Origin: Methanofollis formosanus
GTDB lineage: Archaea; Halobacteriota; Methanomicrobia; Methanomicrobiales; Methanofollaceae
Length of the DNA: 64,000 nucleotides
Reading direction: 5' to 3'
NCBI RefSeq assembly: GCF_019633745.1
Contig: NZ_CP037968.1
Location: forward strand, 744,001 to 808,000
Under the pieces are notes generated by a model. The model was not told the origin of the DNA. It saw only the letters and a list, made by a program, of their open reading frames with translations, and ran no database searches. Position 1 is the stretch's first letter. Each line of letters starts with the position of its first letter. This document shows positions 7,451 to 16,448 of this stretch, one piece after another. The position numbers and the translations under genes were made by a program.

Positions 7451-8182
7451 TCACTCCATCAACCCTGCAACCCGCTCCGGATGGGTGTAGACGGTGAATC
7501 GGTCCCCCCTCGAGAAGCAGATGAGGGTGATCCCGGCCTCTTCTGCGGCCGCGATCCCGCGGTCGGTCGAGGCCGCCCGCGAGATGACGATCGGGATCCC
7601 GGCATGCGCGGCCTTGGCCACCATCCCGACCGGTTGCCGGCCCGTGCACCCGATGACACAGCGCGACCGGTCGAGACCGCCGAGCACGGCACGGCCGATC
7701 ACCTTGTCGACGGTGTTGTGCCGACCGACATCGCAGGCCTTCGCTACAAGTTCGCCGCCGCAGAAGAGAACCGAACAGTGAAGACCTCCGGTCCGGCGCC
7801 AGTCGTCCGACTCGATGGCGGCGGTCATCCGGTAGATATCGTCGACGCCGACCTGCAGATCGGAGGTAACGCGAGGCAACGGACGGAGAAAGGATGCTCC
7901 CCCAGAGGACCCGACGACCTCTTCGCCGCGGGGACGGAGAGCGGCCGTAACCCTGATCTCCCTGTCTTGCACCTCGACCCCTTCGACATGCCCGGCAAGC
8001 CCCTCTGCAACGACAAAACCCGCTCCAAGCTCCTCAAGTTGCTCGGCCGAGGCGACCATCCCGGTGACCGGCATGCCGTTCACCTGAAGACGATACCGCC
8101 GTTCGGCACAGACCTCGTCAACGATCTCGTTCGCCTTCCCCCCCCTGACCTGGATACACCGACATTTATAGAGATCCATCAT
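7451..8182 (-). CDS. fdhD: FdhD-like formate dehydrogenase accessory protein
   Basis: A 243-residue FdhD family protein. FdhD transfers sulfur from a cysteine desulfurase to the bis-MGD cofactor of formate dehydrogenase. Family features include GFVVAEGL (about 55), DVGRHNTVDKVIG (about 159) and the C-terminal IVISRAASTDRGI segment. The loop that in E. coli FdhD carries the functional CxxC reads VGSSGGAS here, with no cysteine; other cysteines occur at YKCRC and LHCSVLFC. The start at 8182 is preceded by AGGA at suitable spacing; an upstream ATG at 8203 is possible. First gene of the fdhD-DUF1890-DUF1894-moaD operon. Confidence 0.88.
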   Translation of the reverse strand: MMDLYKCRCIQVRGGKANEIVDEVCAERRYRLQVNGMPVTGMVASAEQLEELGAGFVVAEGLAGHVEGVEVQDREIRVTAALRPRGEEVVGSSGGASFLRPLPRVTSDLQVGVDDIYRMTAAIESDDWRRTGGLHCSVLFCGGELVAKACDVGRHNTVDKVIGRAVLGGLDRSRCVIGCTGRQPVGMVAKAAHAGIPIVISRAASTDRGIAAAEEAGITLICFSRGDRFTVYTHPERVAGLME

Positions 8183-8230
8183 ATCATTCCTGTGCGGATG
8201 CATTCAAGGATCCTGACGTTGACACGTTCC

Positions 8231-8267
8231 CAACCATTATATGATATCCCCATTAACAATTGTTAAT
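8231..8267. promoter_or_regulatory. Divergent promoter with 16-bp palindromic operator
   Basis: ATTAACAATTGTTAAT (8252-8267) is a perfect palindrome next to ATTATATGATATCC (about 8236-8249), which can serve as TATA box in both directions. For the rightward regulator gene the palindrome falls at the expected transcription start; for leftward fdhD it lies just upstream of the TATA. Placement beside an HTH gene suggests autoregulation and control of fdhD. Confidence 0.6.
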
Positions 8268-8299
8268 CATAACGCTCCGAATTTATGGATTGTGATTCT

Positions 8300-8674
8300 A
8301 TGAAGCTCCCGTGTGAGACTGGCGTCTGGCTGATCCTCCCGTCTATCCGGGCATGTCTTGTGCAGGAACTGATCACAAAAGGGCTGCCCCAGAAGCAGGT
8401 TGCCCAGATGCTCGGGATCACGCCGGCATCGGTCTCCCAGTACGCCTCCAAAAAGCGCGGCTGCAAGATCGAACTCGGCACCGAGGTGATCGGTTCTATC
8501 AGAATACTCGCCGACGATATGGTGGCCGATCGAGTCGGACATATGGGCCTGCGGATGTGCGACATCTGCATGCAGGTGCGCTCCGGCGGCCTGATCGAAG
8601 ATGACGGGAGTCCGTGCGCCCGCACCATGTTCTGCAACATCTCCCCGCACCACGTCACTGACGACCACCCCTGA
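8300..8674 (+). CDS. XRE-type HTH transcriptional regulator (COG2522-like)
   Basis: A 124-residue protein starting MKLPCE. The N-terminal half holds a helix-turn-helix, KGLPQKQVAQMLGITPASVS (about 28-47), typical of archaeal COG2522 regulators. The C-terminal half has a cysteine set (CDICMQV, then two more cysteines in SPCARTMFC) that could bind an iron-sulfur cluster or metal, which would fit redox or metal sensing. An in-frame ATG at 8285 is an alternative start. It is transcribed away from fdhD across a palindromic operator, so the fdhD operon is its likely target. Confidence 0.85.
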   Translation: MKLPCETGVWLILPSIRACLVQELITKGLPQKQVAQMLGITPASVSQYASKKRGCKIELGTEVIGSIRILADDMVADRVGHMGLRMCDICMQVRSGGLIEDDGSPCARTMFCNISPHHVTDDHP

Positions 8675-8768
8675 ATACACCCTGTTTTCCCTCTTCTCCG
8701 GGGTGCCGATCCCTCGCCCCGGAAAGGGGTGCGAACTTAATTATCCTTGCCACGCGATAACTAGGACG

Positions 8769-9917
8769 ATGTACTCGCAGAGACTGGAGAACCTTCCACC
8801 ATACCTCTTTGCCAGGATCGACGCACTAAAAGCTCAGAAAAGGAGCGAAGGCGTTGACGTCATCGACCTGGGCGTCGGCGACCCCGACCTCGCGACGCCG
8901 GACCATATCGTCGAGGCGATGGTCAGGGCGGTCAAGGATCCCGAGAACCACCACTACCCTGCCTACGACGGGATGCTTCCTTTCAAGGAGGCGGTCGCGA
9001 CGTGGTACAGGAACCGCTTCTCGGTCTCCCTGGAGCCGGGCAATGAAGTCGTCGCCCTGATGGGCTCAAAGGACGGCATCGCCCACATTCCTGAGGCGTT
9101 CGTCAATCCCGGCGACTATGTCCTGGCCACCGACCCGGGCTACCCGGTCTACAAGACCTCGACGCTCTTTGCCGAGGGGAAGACGCATCTGCTGCCCCTG
9201 CGCGCAGAGAACGCGTTCCTGCCGGTCCTCGACGATATTCCGGCGGACGTCCTGAAGCGGGCAAAGCTCCTCTTCTTCAACTACCCGAACAACCCGACGG
9301 CCGCGACCGCACCCATGTCCTTCTTCGACGAGGTCGTGGAGTTCGCCCGCGAGCATGACCTCGTCGTCGTCCACGACAACGCCTACTCCGAGATCACCTT
9401 CGACGGCTACAAAGCCCCCTCCTTCCTGGAGGCGGACGGGGCAAAGGAGGTCGGGGTCGAGATGCATTCCCTCTCCAAGACCTACAACATGACCGGATGG
9501 CGGATCGGGATGGCGGTCGGCAGCCCTGAGGTGCTCTCCGGGTTGACGCGGGTCAAGTCCAATGTCGATTCAGGGGTCTTCGACGCCGTGCAGCACGCCG
9601 GGATCGCCGCGCTCACCGGTTCCCAGCAGTGCGTCGCCGACGCCTGCGCCGTGTACCAGGAGCGGCGGGACGCCCTGGTGAAGGGGTTGCGTGAGGTCGG
9701 GTTTGATGTCCAGGCCCCGAAGGCGACCTTCTATGTCTGGATGCCGGTCGACGACTGCATGACGGCGGCGGCAAAGTTCCTGAACGATGCCGGGATCGTC
9801 GTTACGCCGGGAGTTGGGTTTGGCGAGAGCGGCGAAGGTTACGTGCGTTTCGCCATCACCAGGTCGGTGGAACGGATCGAGGAAGCCGTCGAGCGGATCG
9901 GGAGGGTGGCCCTGTGA
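8769..9917 (+). CDS. dapL: LL-diaminopimelate aminotransferase
   Basis: A 382-residue fold-type I PLP aminotransferase converting tetrahydrodipicolinate to LL-diaminopimelate in one step of lysine synthesis. Diagnostic features are DLGVGDPDLATPDHI near residue 35, YPAYDGMLPFKEA, FFNYPNNPTAA and the PLP-lysine motif SLSKTYNMTGWRIG (lysine about residue 237). ATG at 8769 is chosen because the alignment with DapL proteins begins there and the upstream frame has no homology. An A/T-rich AACTTAATTATCC around 8732-8745 may be its TATA box. lysA overlaps its stop by 4 bp. Confidence 0.93.
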   Translation: MYSQRLENLPPYLFARIDALKAQKRSEGVDVIDLGVGDPDLATPDHIVEAMVRAVKDPENHHYPAYDGMLPFKEAVATWYRNRFSVSLEPGNEVVALMGSKDGIAHIPEAFVNPGDYVLATDPGYPVYKTSTLFAEGKTHLLPLRAENAFLPVLDDIPADVLKRAKLLFFNYPNNPTAATAPMSFFDEVVEFAREHDLVVVHDNAYSEITFDGYKAPSFLEADGAKEVGVEMHSLSKTYNMTGWRIGMAVGSPEVLSGLTRVKSNVDSGVFDAVQHAGIAALTGSQQCVADACAVYQERRDALVKGLREVGFDVQAPKATFYVWMPVDDCMTAAAKFLNDAGIVVTPGVGFGESGEGYVRFAITRSVERIEEAVERIGRVAL

Positions 9918-11206
9918 AACTCCCGTCCCACCTCACCGTCGAGGGCGGTCACCTCCATATCGGCGGCCGCGATATCGTCGACCTCGCCGAAACCTACGGC
10001 ACGCCGCTGTATGTCACCGACCTCGACCGCATCGTCGGGAATTTTAAACGGTTCACCTCGGCCCTCACCGCCCACTACCCCGCGGTCCAGGTGCTCTTCG
10101 CGGCCAAGGCGAACGGCAACCTGGCGGTCATGCGGGCGCTTGCCGAGCAGGGTGCGGGCGCCGACGTCTTCTCGTCGGGCGAACTCGAACTCGCTCTGCA
10201 GGCCGGCATGCAACCAGACCGCCTTCTCTTCAACGGGAGTTCCAAGAGCCCGGCCGACCTCGCCCTCGCCGTCGAGACGGGCGTGCGGGTCTCGGTCGAC
10301 TCCATCGACGAACTCCGTCAGCTCGAGGCGGCGGCCGCCGAGGCCGGGAAGAGCGTCGAGATCGCCTTCAGGGTCAACCCGGCCCTTGAGGTGCCGACCC
10401 ACCCGAAGATCGCCACCGGCCTGAAGACGAGCAAGTTTGGGATCCCGGCAGAAGAGATCGTCGGGGCCTATGCCGAGGCGCTGGCCTGCGAGCATATCGA
10501 CCCGGCCGGGATCCACTGCCACATCGGCTCCCAGATCCTGGAGGTCGAACCCTTTGCACGGGCGGCCGCCGTGATGGTCGAGGTCGCAAAGGAGGTCACC
10601 AATCTCGGCGCCGAGATCAGGTTCCTGGATGTGGGCGGGGGTCTCGGGATCCCGTACCACCACGACACCGACGCGGCCCCGACTCCCGAGGAATACGCCG
10701 CCGCCGTGATGCCGGTCTTCCTGCAGGGGATCAGGGACGCGGGGATCGACCCGGCCCTCTGGGTGGAGCCAGGCCGCTGGCTTGTCGGCGACTCCTCGGT
10801 CCTCGTTGCACGGGTCAACTCGGTGAAACGGGCGCACCGCACCTTCGTGAACGTCGACGCGGGCTTCAACCTCCTGGTGAGGCCGGCGATGTACGACTCG
10901 TACCACGAGGTCGTCGTCGCGAACAAGGCCGACCGACCGGCCGACGGCACCTATACGATCGCCGGACCGATCTGCGAGACCGGCGACCTGCTGGCCCAGG
11001 ACCGCGACCTCCCCGCGCCCGAGGCCGGGGACCTCGTCGCCGTCCTGGACGCCGGGGCCTACGGGTTTGCGATGTCCTCGCAGTACAACAGCCGCCCGCG
11101 CTGCGCCGAGGTGGCGGTGCGCGGCGGGAAGCACGCCCTGATGCGTCGCGCCGAGGACCTCGGCGACGTCACCGCCGCGATGCAGGAGCCTGCCTGGCAG
11201 GACTGA
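9914..11206 (+). CDS. lysA: Diaminopimelate decarboxylase
   Basis: A 430-residue fold-type III PLP enzyme that decarboxylates meso-diaminopimelate to L-lysine. Visible: the PLP lysine in FAAKANGN (about residue 60), HIGSQI (about 200), the glycine-rich phosphate loop DVGGGLGIPY (about 238) and EPGRWLVGD (about 284). The GTG start overlaps the dapL TGA (GTGA), indicating translational coupling. Normal length. Together with dapL it gives the last steps of lysine synthesis apart from DapF. Confidence 0.95.
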   Translation: MKLPSHLTVEGGHLHIGGRDIVDLAETYGTPLYVTDLDRIVGNFKRFTSALTAHYPAVQVLFAAKANGNLAVMRALAEQGAGADVFSSGELELALQAGMQPDRLLFNGSSKSPADLALAVETGVRVSVDSIDELRQLEAAAAEAGKSVEIAFRVNPALEVPTHPKIATGLKTSKFGIPAEEIVGAYAEALACEHIDPAGIHCHIGSQILEVEPFARAAAVMVEVAKEVTNLGAEIRFLDVGGGLGIPYHHDTDAAPTPEEYAAAVMPVFLQGIRDAGIDPALWVEPGRWLVGDSSVLVARVNSVKRAHRTFVNVDAGFNLLVRPAMYDSYHEVVVANKADRPADGTYTIAGPICETGDLLAQDRDLPAPEAGDLVAVLDAGAYGFAMSSQYNSRPRCAEVAVRGGKHALMRRAEDLGDVTAAMQEPAWQD

Positions 11207-11218
11207 GGAGCGTCGCGA

Positions 11219-12529
11219 GTGCACTTCCACTACGCCCTCGTCGACGACCTTATCAACCGTGAGGAATTCGAACAGCGGGTCCAGAAGCGGGTCCACGATT
11301 CGGGAGGGCTGCTCGACGAGAACGCCGCGGCCCTTCTGGTCGTCGGCGACTGCGGGCGGCAACATCTGAGGATCGCCGATATCCGCCCCGGCCCCTCTCT
11401 TTTCTCGTTCTTCGGCAGGGTGCTCAGGGTCGGTGAGCCCGAGGAGTTCTCCCGTGCCGACGGCGACCTGGGCGTGCGCGCCACCCTTCTCCTCGGCGAC
11501 GCCACCGGCAGGGTGGAGGTCGTGCTCTGGGACGAGAAGGCCGGGGCGGTGGAGGAGGTCGAGGAAGGAGAGGTACTCGAGGTGATCGGCCGGCTCTCGG
11601 GGAGGAGCGGGTGGAGCCTCTCGGCCATGGCCCTCAGAAAGTCCAGCGTCTCCATCGAGTGCCCCCTCGACACCGAGCGGAGTTGCACCTCGCCGGTCGG
11701 GACCGGCGACCTGGTGGTGAGGGTGCTGGCCATCGAGGATCAGAAGACCTTCTCCAGGCGAGACGGGTCGGTGGGGACGATGGTCCCGGCAATGATCGGC
11801 GACGAGACCGGCACGGCCAGGCTTGTCTGCTGGGAAACCGAGATGCTCGCCAGGATCGCTCCCGGCGATTCGGTCAGGATCGTCGGCGCACGCCCGGGCG
11901 GCCGTGGCCGGGATGCGGGAACCGAGTTCAGCCTCGGCGATGGGGGAAGCATCGAACGGGTCGCCACCGAGGTGGCGGTCCGGTTCACGAGAGCAGAGGA
12001 GGTGCGGCCAGGCCAGACGATCTCGGTGGCCGGGAAGGTCACGGCGGTACAGCCGCCGCACGGGTTTACGACCAGGAACGGGGAACGGTCGTGGGTGCGC
12101 AACCTCGAGATCGCCGACGATTCGGGAACGATAAAACTCGTCCTCTGGGGCGACCAGGCCCTTGCAGACCTCAGTCAGGGCGACGAGGTGACGGTCTATC
12201 ATGCCCGCGCTCAGGAAGGACGGTACGGGGGGGTCGAGGTCTCGGTCGGGCGCGGGAGTCTGCTCGTCCTCCCACAGGCGCGGGAGAACGAGGTCTCCTT
12301 CGAGGGGACGGTCGTCCCCTCTCCGCTCGGGACGACGCTCGACAACGGGCACGAGACCTTCCTCCTATCCTGCGACCTCCTCCCCGGCCAGGAGGTGCGG
12401 GTGGACGGAGTTCTGAAAGGACGGTTGATCACCCCCTTCGCGATCGAACCGGCCGGGATCAGTCGCTCGTCCCTGGAGCACCGCCTGGAAAACATCTCTG
12501 AGCAGATTGCAAAAGTACCCAGGATCTGA
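11219..12529 (+). CDS. Replication protein A-like single-stranded DNA-binding protein
   Basis: A 436-residue protein with at least three OB folds: FFGRVLRVGEPEEF...VEVVLWDE (about 61-130), VRVLAIEDQKTF...ARLVCWE (about 163-215) and VAGKVTAVQPPHGF...IKLVLWGD (about 263-315). A fourth OB-like stretch follows at the C-terminus. No zinc finger is visible. Archaeal RPAs of this type coat ssDNA in replication and repair. The GTG start lies 12 bp after lysA with GAGGAG upstream, so it is probably co-transcribed with dapL-lysA; the functional link is not obvious. Confidence 0.88.
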   Translation: MHFHYALVDDLINREEFEQRVQKRVHDSGGLLDENAAALLVVGDCGRQHLRIADIRPGPSLFSFFGRVLRVGEPEEFSRADGDLGVRATLLLGDATGRVEVVLWDEKAGAVEEVEEGEVLEVIGRLSGRSGWSLSAMALRKSSVSIECPLDTERSCTSPVGTGDLVVRVLAIEDQKTFSRRDGSVGTMVPAMIGDETGTARLVCWETEMLARIAPGDSVRIVGARPGGRGRDAGTEFSLGDGGSIERVATEVAVRFTRAEEVRPGQTISVAGKVTAVQPPHGFTTRNGERSWVRNLEIADDSGTIKLVLWGDQALADLSQGDEVTVYHARAQEGRYGGVEVSVGRGSLLVLPQARENEVSFEGTVVPSPLGTTLDNGHETFLLSCDLLPGQEVRVDGVLKGRLITPFAIEPAGISRSSLEHRLENISEQIAKVPRI

Positions 12530-12543
12530 ATCGCCTCCTGCTC

Positions 12544-12550
12544 TTTTTTT
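12544..12550 (+). terminator. Oligo-T terminator after the RPA gene
   Basis: Seven T residues lie 14 bp past the RPA stop, ahead of a dispersed repeat. Confidence 0.55.
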
Positions 12551-12760
12551 GACCGGGGCATGAACCTCTGGCTCAAGCATACGGGATGAATATTTCTCGT
12601 CGTTTGCACTCTCTCTATTCAAGACAGGAGAATCTGGGGGGATCGTGTTCCATCGCCGCCCCCACCTATCTTCGTCGTGGGGGTCCGGGGGTTTCCCCCG
12701 GCGCGAGATTGTAGGAGAGATTTGGCGATTCGGGGCGGCTGATCCATCAGAGGAATTTTT
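12551..12760 (+). repeat. Dispersed 3'-end repeat copy
   Basis: It follows the family order: CTCAAGCATACGGGATGAA (12573-12591), AAGACAGGAGAATC, CGCCGCCCCCACCTATCTTC, then a GC-rich palindrome and GGCGCGAGATT. The segment 12600-12690 matches, in inverse orientation, 49.80-49.87 kb. Orientation relative to the preceding gene is the same as in the other copies. Non-coding. Confidence 0.75.
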
Positions 12761-12841
12761 TATCCTCTGCATATCGGCTTCAATGTGATATGGCAAGTTC
12801 AAACTCTCATGCAAACCTGAAGAGAGGATCGTCAGGATCAT

Positions 12842-13082
12842 TTTCATGGTAAATCATCTTGATGGTTCTCTTCGCCGGGGGACTGGCCGCCCCCCGGTCC
12901 CCCTGCATCACGATAGGGGGGTGGACTGTAACCCCCTCTCTGTGGTCATCTCTCCGCCTTCCCGACTCTATCTTCATCCCGGGGGTCCGGGGGCAGCGCC
13001 CCCGGTACAAGCATGAGGGAAGGCGATGGATGAAGGTCATAGGGGGTCGTGGTGATGAAATGAGGATGTTTTCTACAGAGCC
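12842..13082 (-). repeat. MITE-like element (~240 bp) with GGCTCTGTAGAAA end
   Basis: The right end reads GGCTCTGTAGAAAACATCCT on the minus strand (13063-13082). The left end is a degraded partner, AAATCATCTTGATGGTTCTC at 12851-12870. Full or partial relatives lie at 28295-28534 and 48805-49025, and an end-only copy at 14435-14515. It contains the GCGCCCCCGG palindrome and no coding sequence. Confidence 0.7.
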
Positions 13083-14440
13083 GATAATTGACCGACCCCC
13101 CGTCCTGCTCCAATCTCCGGGGTCATGCTGACAGGAAAGGTATGATGATCAAAACGTGCCGTCTCCTTTTACCGGATCTGTTCTGCCATCTCGCGTGAAG
13201 ATAGGGCGGGGACGGCACGCGGTGGTGTGCCCCTCTGCTGTTCTGCTCTAAAAGAAGTGATCGGTTTTCTGGCGTGGCCGGCCCGATTCTATCTTCGGGG
13301 TTTGGGATGCGGGACGGTGTCCCTGCAGGTATGGGTGTGGGAAGGAGATGAGGGAGTCAGAGATACCCGTCCCACCGCACCAGGTCTGTTCTGCCGCCTC
13401 GCGTGAGGATAGGACGGGGGACGGCATCACGCGCGTTCCCGCTGAATCATGATCGGCGCTCTTCCGTTCAGGGTTTATCTCCGGGGTTGAGACGAGAAAA
13501 AACGTGCGACGATCAGGTGTGCCGCCCCGTATCGTAGGATCTCTCCCGCGATTTCACGAGATGATAAAGCGGGGGCGGTAGGGTGCGTGATCCTGATGAA
13601 GGAAGGACAGTCATCTCCCATCTCGGTTCTATCCTCGGGTTCATGAAAACAGGACGGCGTGATGATCCAGACAGGCCGTCCCCTATCGTACGATCTGTTC
13701 TGCCGTCTCGCGAAAGGAGAGAGCGGGGACGGCACGGGGCTGGTGCGCTTCTCTGCTGAAAGGAATGATCGACCCTTTCCTGTCCAGTTCCAGTCTTCGG
13801 AGTCATGAAAGCGGGACGGCGTGATGATCAGAACATGCCATCCCCCTTCACATGAACTGTTCTGCCTTTTCGTGAGAAGATAGGACGGGGGACGGCGTCA
13901 CATGCGATCTCGCTGAGTGATGATCGCCACTCTTCCGTTCTCCACCTATCTTCGTGGTCATGACAACAGGACAGCGTCATGATAATCTGCGCCGTCCCCC
14001 TCATCACTGAATCTTTTCCGGCATCTCGCGAAAAGATTGGACAGGGGACGGCATCACATGCGATCCCGCCGAGTGATGATCGCCACTCTTCCGTCCTCCA
14101 CTTATCTTCGTGGTCATGACAACAGGACAGCGTCATGATAATCCGCGCCGTCCCCCTCATCACTGAATCTTTTCCGGCATCTCGCGAAAAGATTAGACAG
14201 GAGACGGCGTCATGCCATCCCCTCATCATCGAATCTGTCCTGCCTTCTCGCGAGAAGATGGGACAGGGGACGGCACGAAGCGCATGATCCCGCTGAGAGT
14301 GGATCGGTGCTCTTCTGTGCAGGTTCTATCTCCGGGGTCATGACAGCGGGGACAGCGTGGTGATCCGAACATGCCGCCCTCATCGTCGAATCTGTTCTGC
14401 CGTCTCGCGTAAGGATAGGGCGGGGGGCGGAGCCCCCGGC
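13083..14440 (+). repeat. Tandem repeat array 2 (about eight units of 150-225 bp)
   Basis: Unit markers (GGGGTCATGA and variants) lie near 13117, 13291, 13481, 13633, 13796, 13949, 14107 and 14332. The two units between about 13900 and 14215 are almost identical with a period of 156 bp, which implies a recent duplication. Each unit pairs GCCGTCCCC with GGGGACGGC around a TCTCGCGA core. Open frames crossing the array change frame between units and are not genes. Confidence 0.85.
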
Positions 14441-14520
14441 GTGAGCATGAGGGAAGGCGATGGATTCAGTTCATAGGGGGTTGAGGTGATGAAAAGAGAA
14501 TGTTTTCTACAGAGCCGATT
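14435..14520 (-). repeat. MITE-like element end
   Basis: Minus-strand GGCTCTGTAGAAAACATTCT end at 14493-14512, followed inward by CATCACCTCAACCCC and CCATCGCCTTCCCTCATG, as in the copies at 13.0, 28.3 and 49.0 kb. The remaining 230 bp up to radA hold no recognisable gene. Confidence 0.65.
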
Positions 14521-14756
14521 TTCGATAGTGTCCCCGCGCGACCCTCAGGGAGAGAAACAAGACGCATGAGAAGAGAGGGCACCGACCTCCCGCGCACCCG
14601 CGCGTTCACTTTCACCCCGCGCACGGGAAGGTGACTAATGAGAAGGTACGAAAATGATATGTGTGCCCGGAGACCACCATCTCGCGTGTATTTTCCCGGC
14701 TTTCCGCACCTCTTCTGCTGGTGTGAGACCCCATATCTAACGGAGTGAAAGAAATC

Positions 14757-15737
14757 ATGTCCTCTGGTTCACTGGATCTTGAAGACCTCCCTGGTGTCGG
14801 CCCGACCACGGCCGACAAACTGAGGGAAGCAGGTTATGCAACGGTTGAGAGCATCGCCACGGCTTCGCCCGCCGACCTCGCCGAAGCGGCGGAGATCGGG
14901 GAGTCGAGCGCGAAGAAAGTCATCAAGGCTGCCCGCGAGCTCGCCGACATCGGCGGGTTCAAGACCGGGATCGCTGTTCTGGAAGACCGAAAAGAGGTCA
15001 AGAAACTCAAGACCTTCGTCCCTGAGTTCGACGAACTCCTCGGCGGCGGACTCGAGACCAAGTCTATCTCCGAAGTCTACGGCGAGTTCGGTTCAGGCAA
15101 GAGTCAGATCGCCCACCAGATGGCGGTCAATGCCTATCTCGCTGAGGAGTTCGGGGGCCTGGGTGGATCGTGCGTCTATATCGATACCGAGAACACCTTC
15201 CGTCCCGAACGTATCGAGCAGATGGTCCGGGGCCTTGAAGTGGAAGGATACGACGTGCCGCCCTTTGAGGAGTTCCTCGAACATATCCATGTGGCGAAAG
15301 GCTACACCTCGGACCACCAGATGCTCCTGGTCGAGAGTGCGCGCGACCTCGCAAACGAACTGAAGGAGACCGAGTACCCGGTCAGACTCATCGTCGTCGA
15401 CTCCCTCACCGCTCACTTCAGGGCCGAATATGCAGGCAGGGGCACCCTCTCGGTGCGGCAGCAGAAACTGAACCGCCACATGTACGACCTGGCCAAACTG
15501 GCCGAGGAGCACAATGCCGTGGTCCTGGTGACCAACCAGGTCCAGTCCAACCCCGGCGTCTTCTTCGGCGACCCGACCAAACCGATCGGCGGGAACATCG
15601 TCGGCCATGCCGCGAAGTTCAGACTGTACCTCCGCAAGAGCAAGGGCGGCCGTCGGATCGCGAAACTGGTGGACAGCCCGAACCTGCCCGAGGGCGAGGC
15701 GGCATTCGTCGTCGAAGAAGGCGGGCTCAAGCCCTGA
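14757..15737 (+). CDS. radA: DNA repair and recombination protein RadA
   Basis: A 326-residue archaeal RecA/Rad51-family recombinase that forms filaments on ssDNA and catalyses strand exchange. The N-terminal helix-hairpin-helix domain includes [17 protein letters not shown]. The core has Walker [10 protein letters not shown] (about residue 107), Walker [13 protein letters not shown] (about 211) and the DNA-binding loop region [17 protein letters not shown] 14757 is preferred; an in-frame GTG at 14745 is possible, since GGAG at 14742-14745 is closer to ideal spacing for the ATG. Followed after 12 bp by the phosphatase gene. Confidence 0.96.
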   Translation: MSSGSLDLEDLPGVGPTTADKLREAGYATVESIATASPADLAEAAEIGESSAKKVIKAARELADIGGFKTGIAVLEDRKEVKKLKTFVPEFDELLGGGLETKSISEVYGEFGSGKSQIAHQMAVNAYLAEEFGGLGGSCVYIDTENTFRPERIEQMVRGLEVEGYDVPPFEEFLEHIHVAKGYTSDHQMLLVESARDLANELKETEYPVRLIVVDSLTAHFRAEYAGRGTLSVRQQKLNRHMYDLAKLAEEHNAVVLVTNQVQSNPGVFFGDPTKPIGGNIVGHAAKFRLYLRKSKGGRRIAKLVDSPNLPEGEAAFVVEEGGLKP

Positions 15738-15749
15738 AGGTGGTCGGGA

Positions 15750-16448
15750 GTGCTCAAGGCGGTCGTCACCGATCTGGACGGGACGCTCACCGACCGGAGG
15801 CGGCGGATCTCCACCGCCGCCATCGAAGCAATCCGTAACCTGGTGGACGCCGGCGTGCCGGTGGTGCTTGCAAGCGGCAACACCACCTGTTCCCTGGACA
15901 TCCTCTGCAAGATGATCGGGACCGACGGGAGCATCATCGGTGAGAACGGCGGTGTCTACCGCTACCGGTTCGACGGCAAACTCCAGGTCGCCGGCCGTCA
16001 GGAGGCCTGCTGGGATGCGTACCACCGTATCGAGGAGCACTTTGCAGAAGAGGGCAAAGCCCTCACGCTTTATTCCCCGGAAAACCGTTTTGCCGACGTC
16101 GCCTTCGCGCGCACCGTCAGTCCGGCGGAGACCGCCGAGGTCATCGCCGATATGCCGGTCAGGGCCGTCGATACCGGCTTTGCGATCCATCTCCAGTACG
16201 ACGGGGTTACGAAGGGATCGGCCCTCGCCGAACTGGCGGCCCTGATGGATCTCGTACCCGACGACTTCCTGGCGATCGGGGACTCGGAGAACGATACCGA
16301 GATGATCAGGCGCGCAGGCGTCGGGGCCGCCGTCGGCAACGCCGTGCCCGGCCCGATGGCCGCCGCCGAATATGTCGCAGAAAAAAAGTATGGGGAAGGC
16401 TTCGTCGAGATTGTCAGGAAATACCGGCCTTACTTTCTGGAGAGATAA
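15750..16448 (+). CDS. Phosphoglycolate phosphatase, archaeal HAD type
   Basis: A 232-residue HAD-superfamily phosphatase of the Cof-like archaeal phosphoglycolate phosphatase group, removing phosphate from 2-phosphoglycolate. Catalytic motif I is TDLDGTLTD (nucleophile Asp about residue 7); motif II is near VVLASGNT; motif IV is GDSENDTEM (about 175). The GTG start has GGTCGGGA upstream and lies 12 bp after radA. Its last 19 bp overlap the convergent PRC-barrel gene. DNA damage produces phosphoglycolate ends, which makes the radA link suggestive only. Confidence 0.88.
   Translation: MLKAVVTDLDGTLTDRRRRISTAAIEAIRNLVDAGVPVVLASGNTTCSLDILCKMIGTDGSIIGENGGVYRYRFDGKLQVAGRQEACWDAYHRIEEHFAEEGKALTLYSPENRFADVAFARTVSPAETAEVIADMPVRAVDTGFAIHLQYDGVTKGSALAELAALMDLVPDDFLAIGDSENDTEMIRRAGVGAAVGNAVPGPMAAAEYVAEKKYGEGFVEIVRKYRPYFLER

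Noticed and set aside
9839-12352. An 837-codon minus-strand frame opposite dapL, lysA and RPA
   Set aside because: Antisense shadow of three well-identified plus-strand genes; no domain recognisable.
13828-14229. A 133-codon minus-strand frame with internally repeated peptides
   Set aside because: It is produced by the 156-bp tandem duplication of array 2 (a multiple of 3), not by a gene; other units break the frame.
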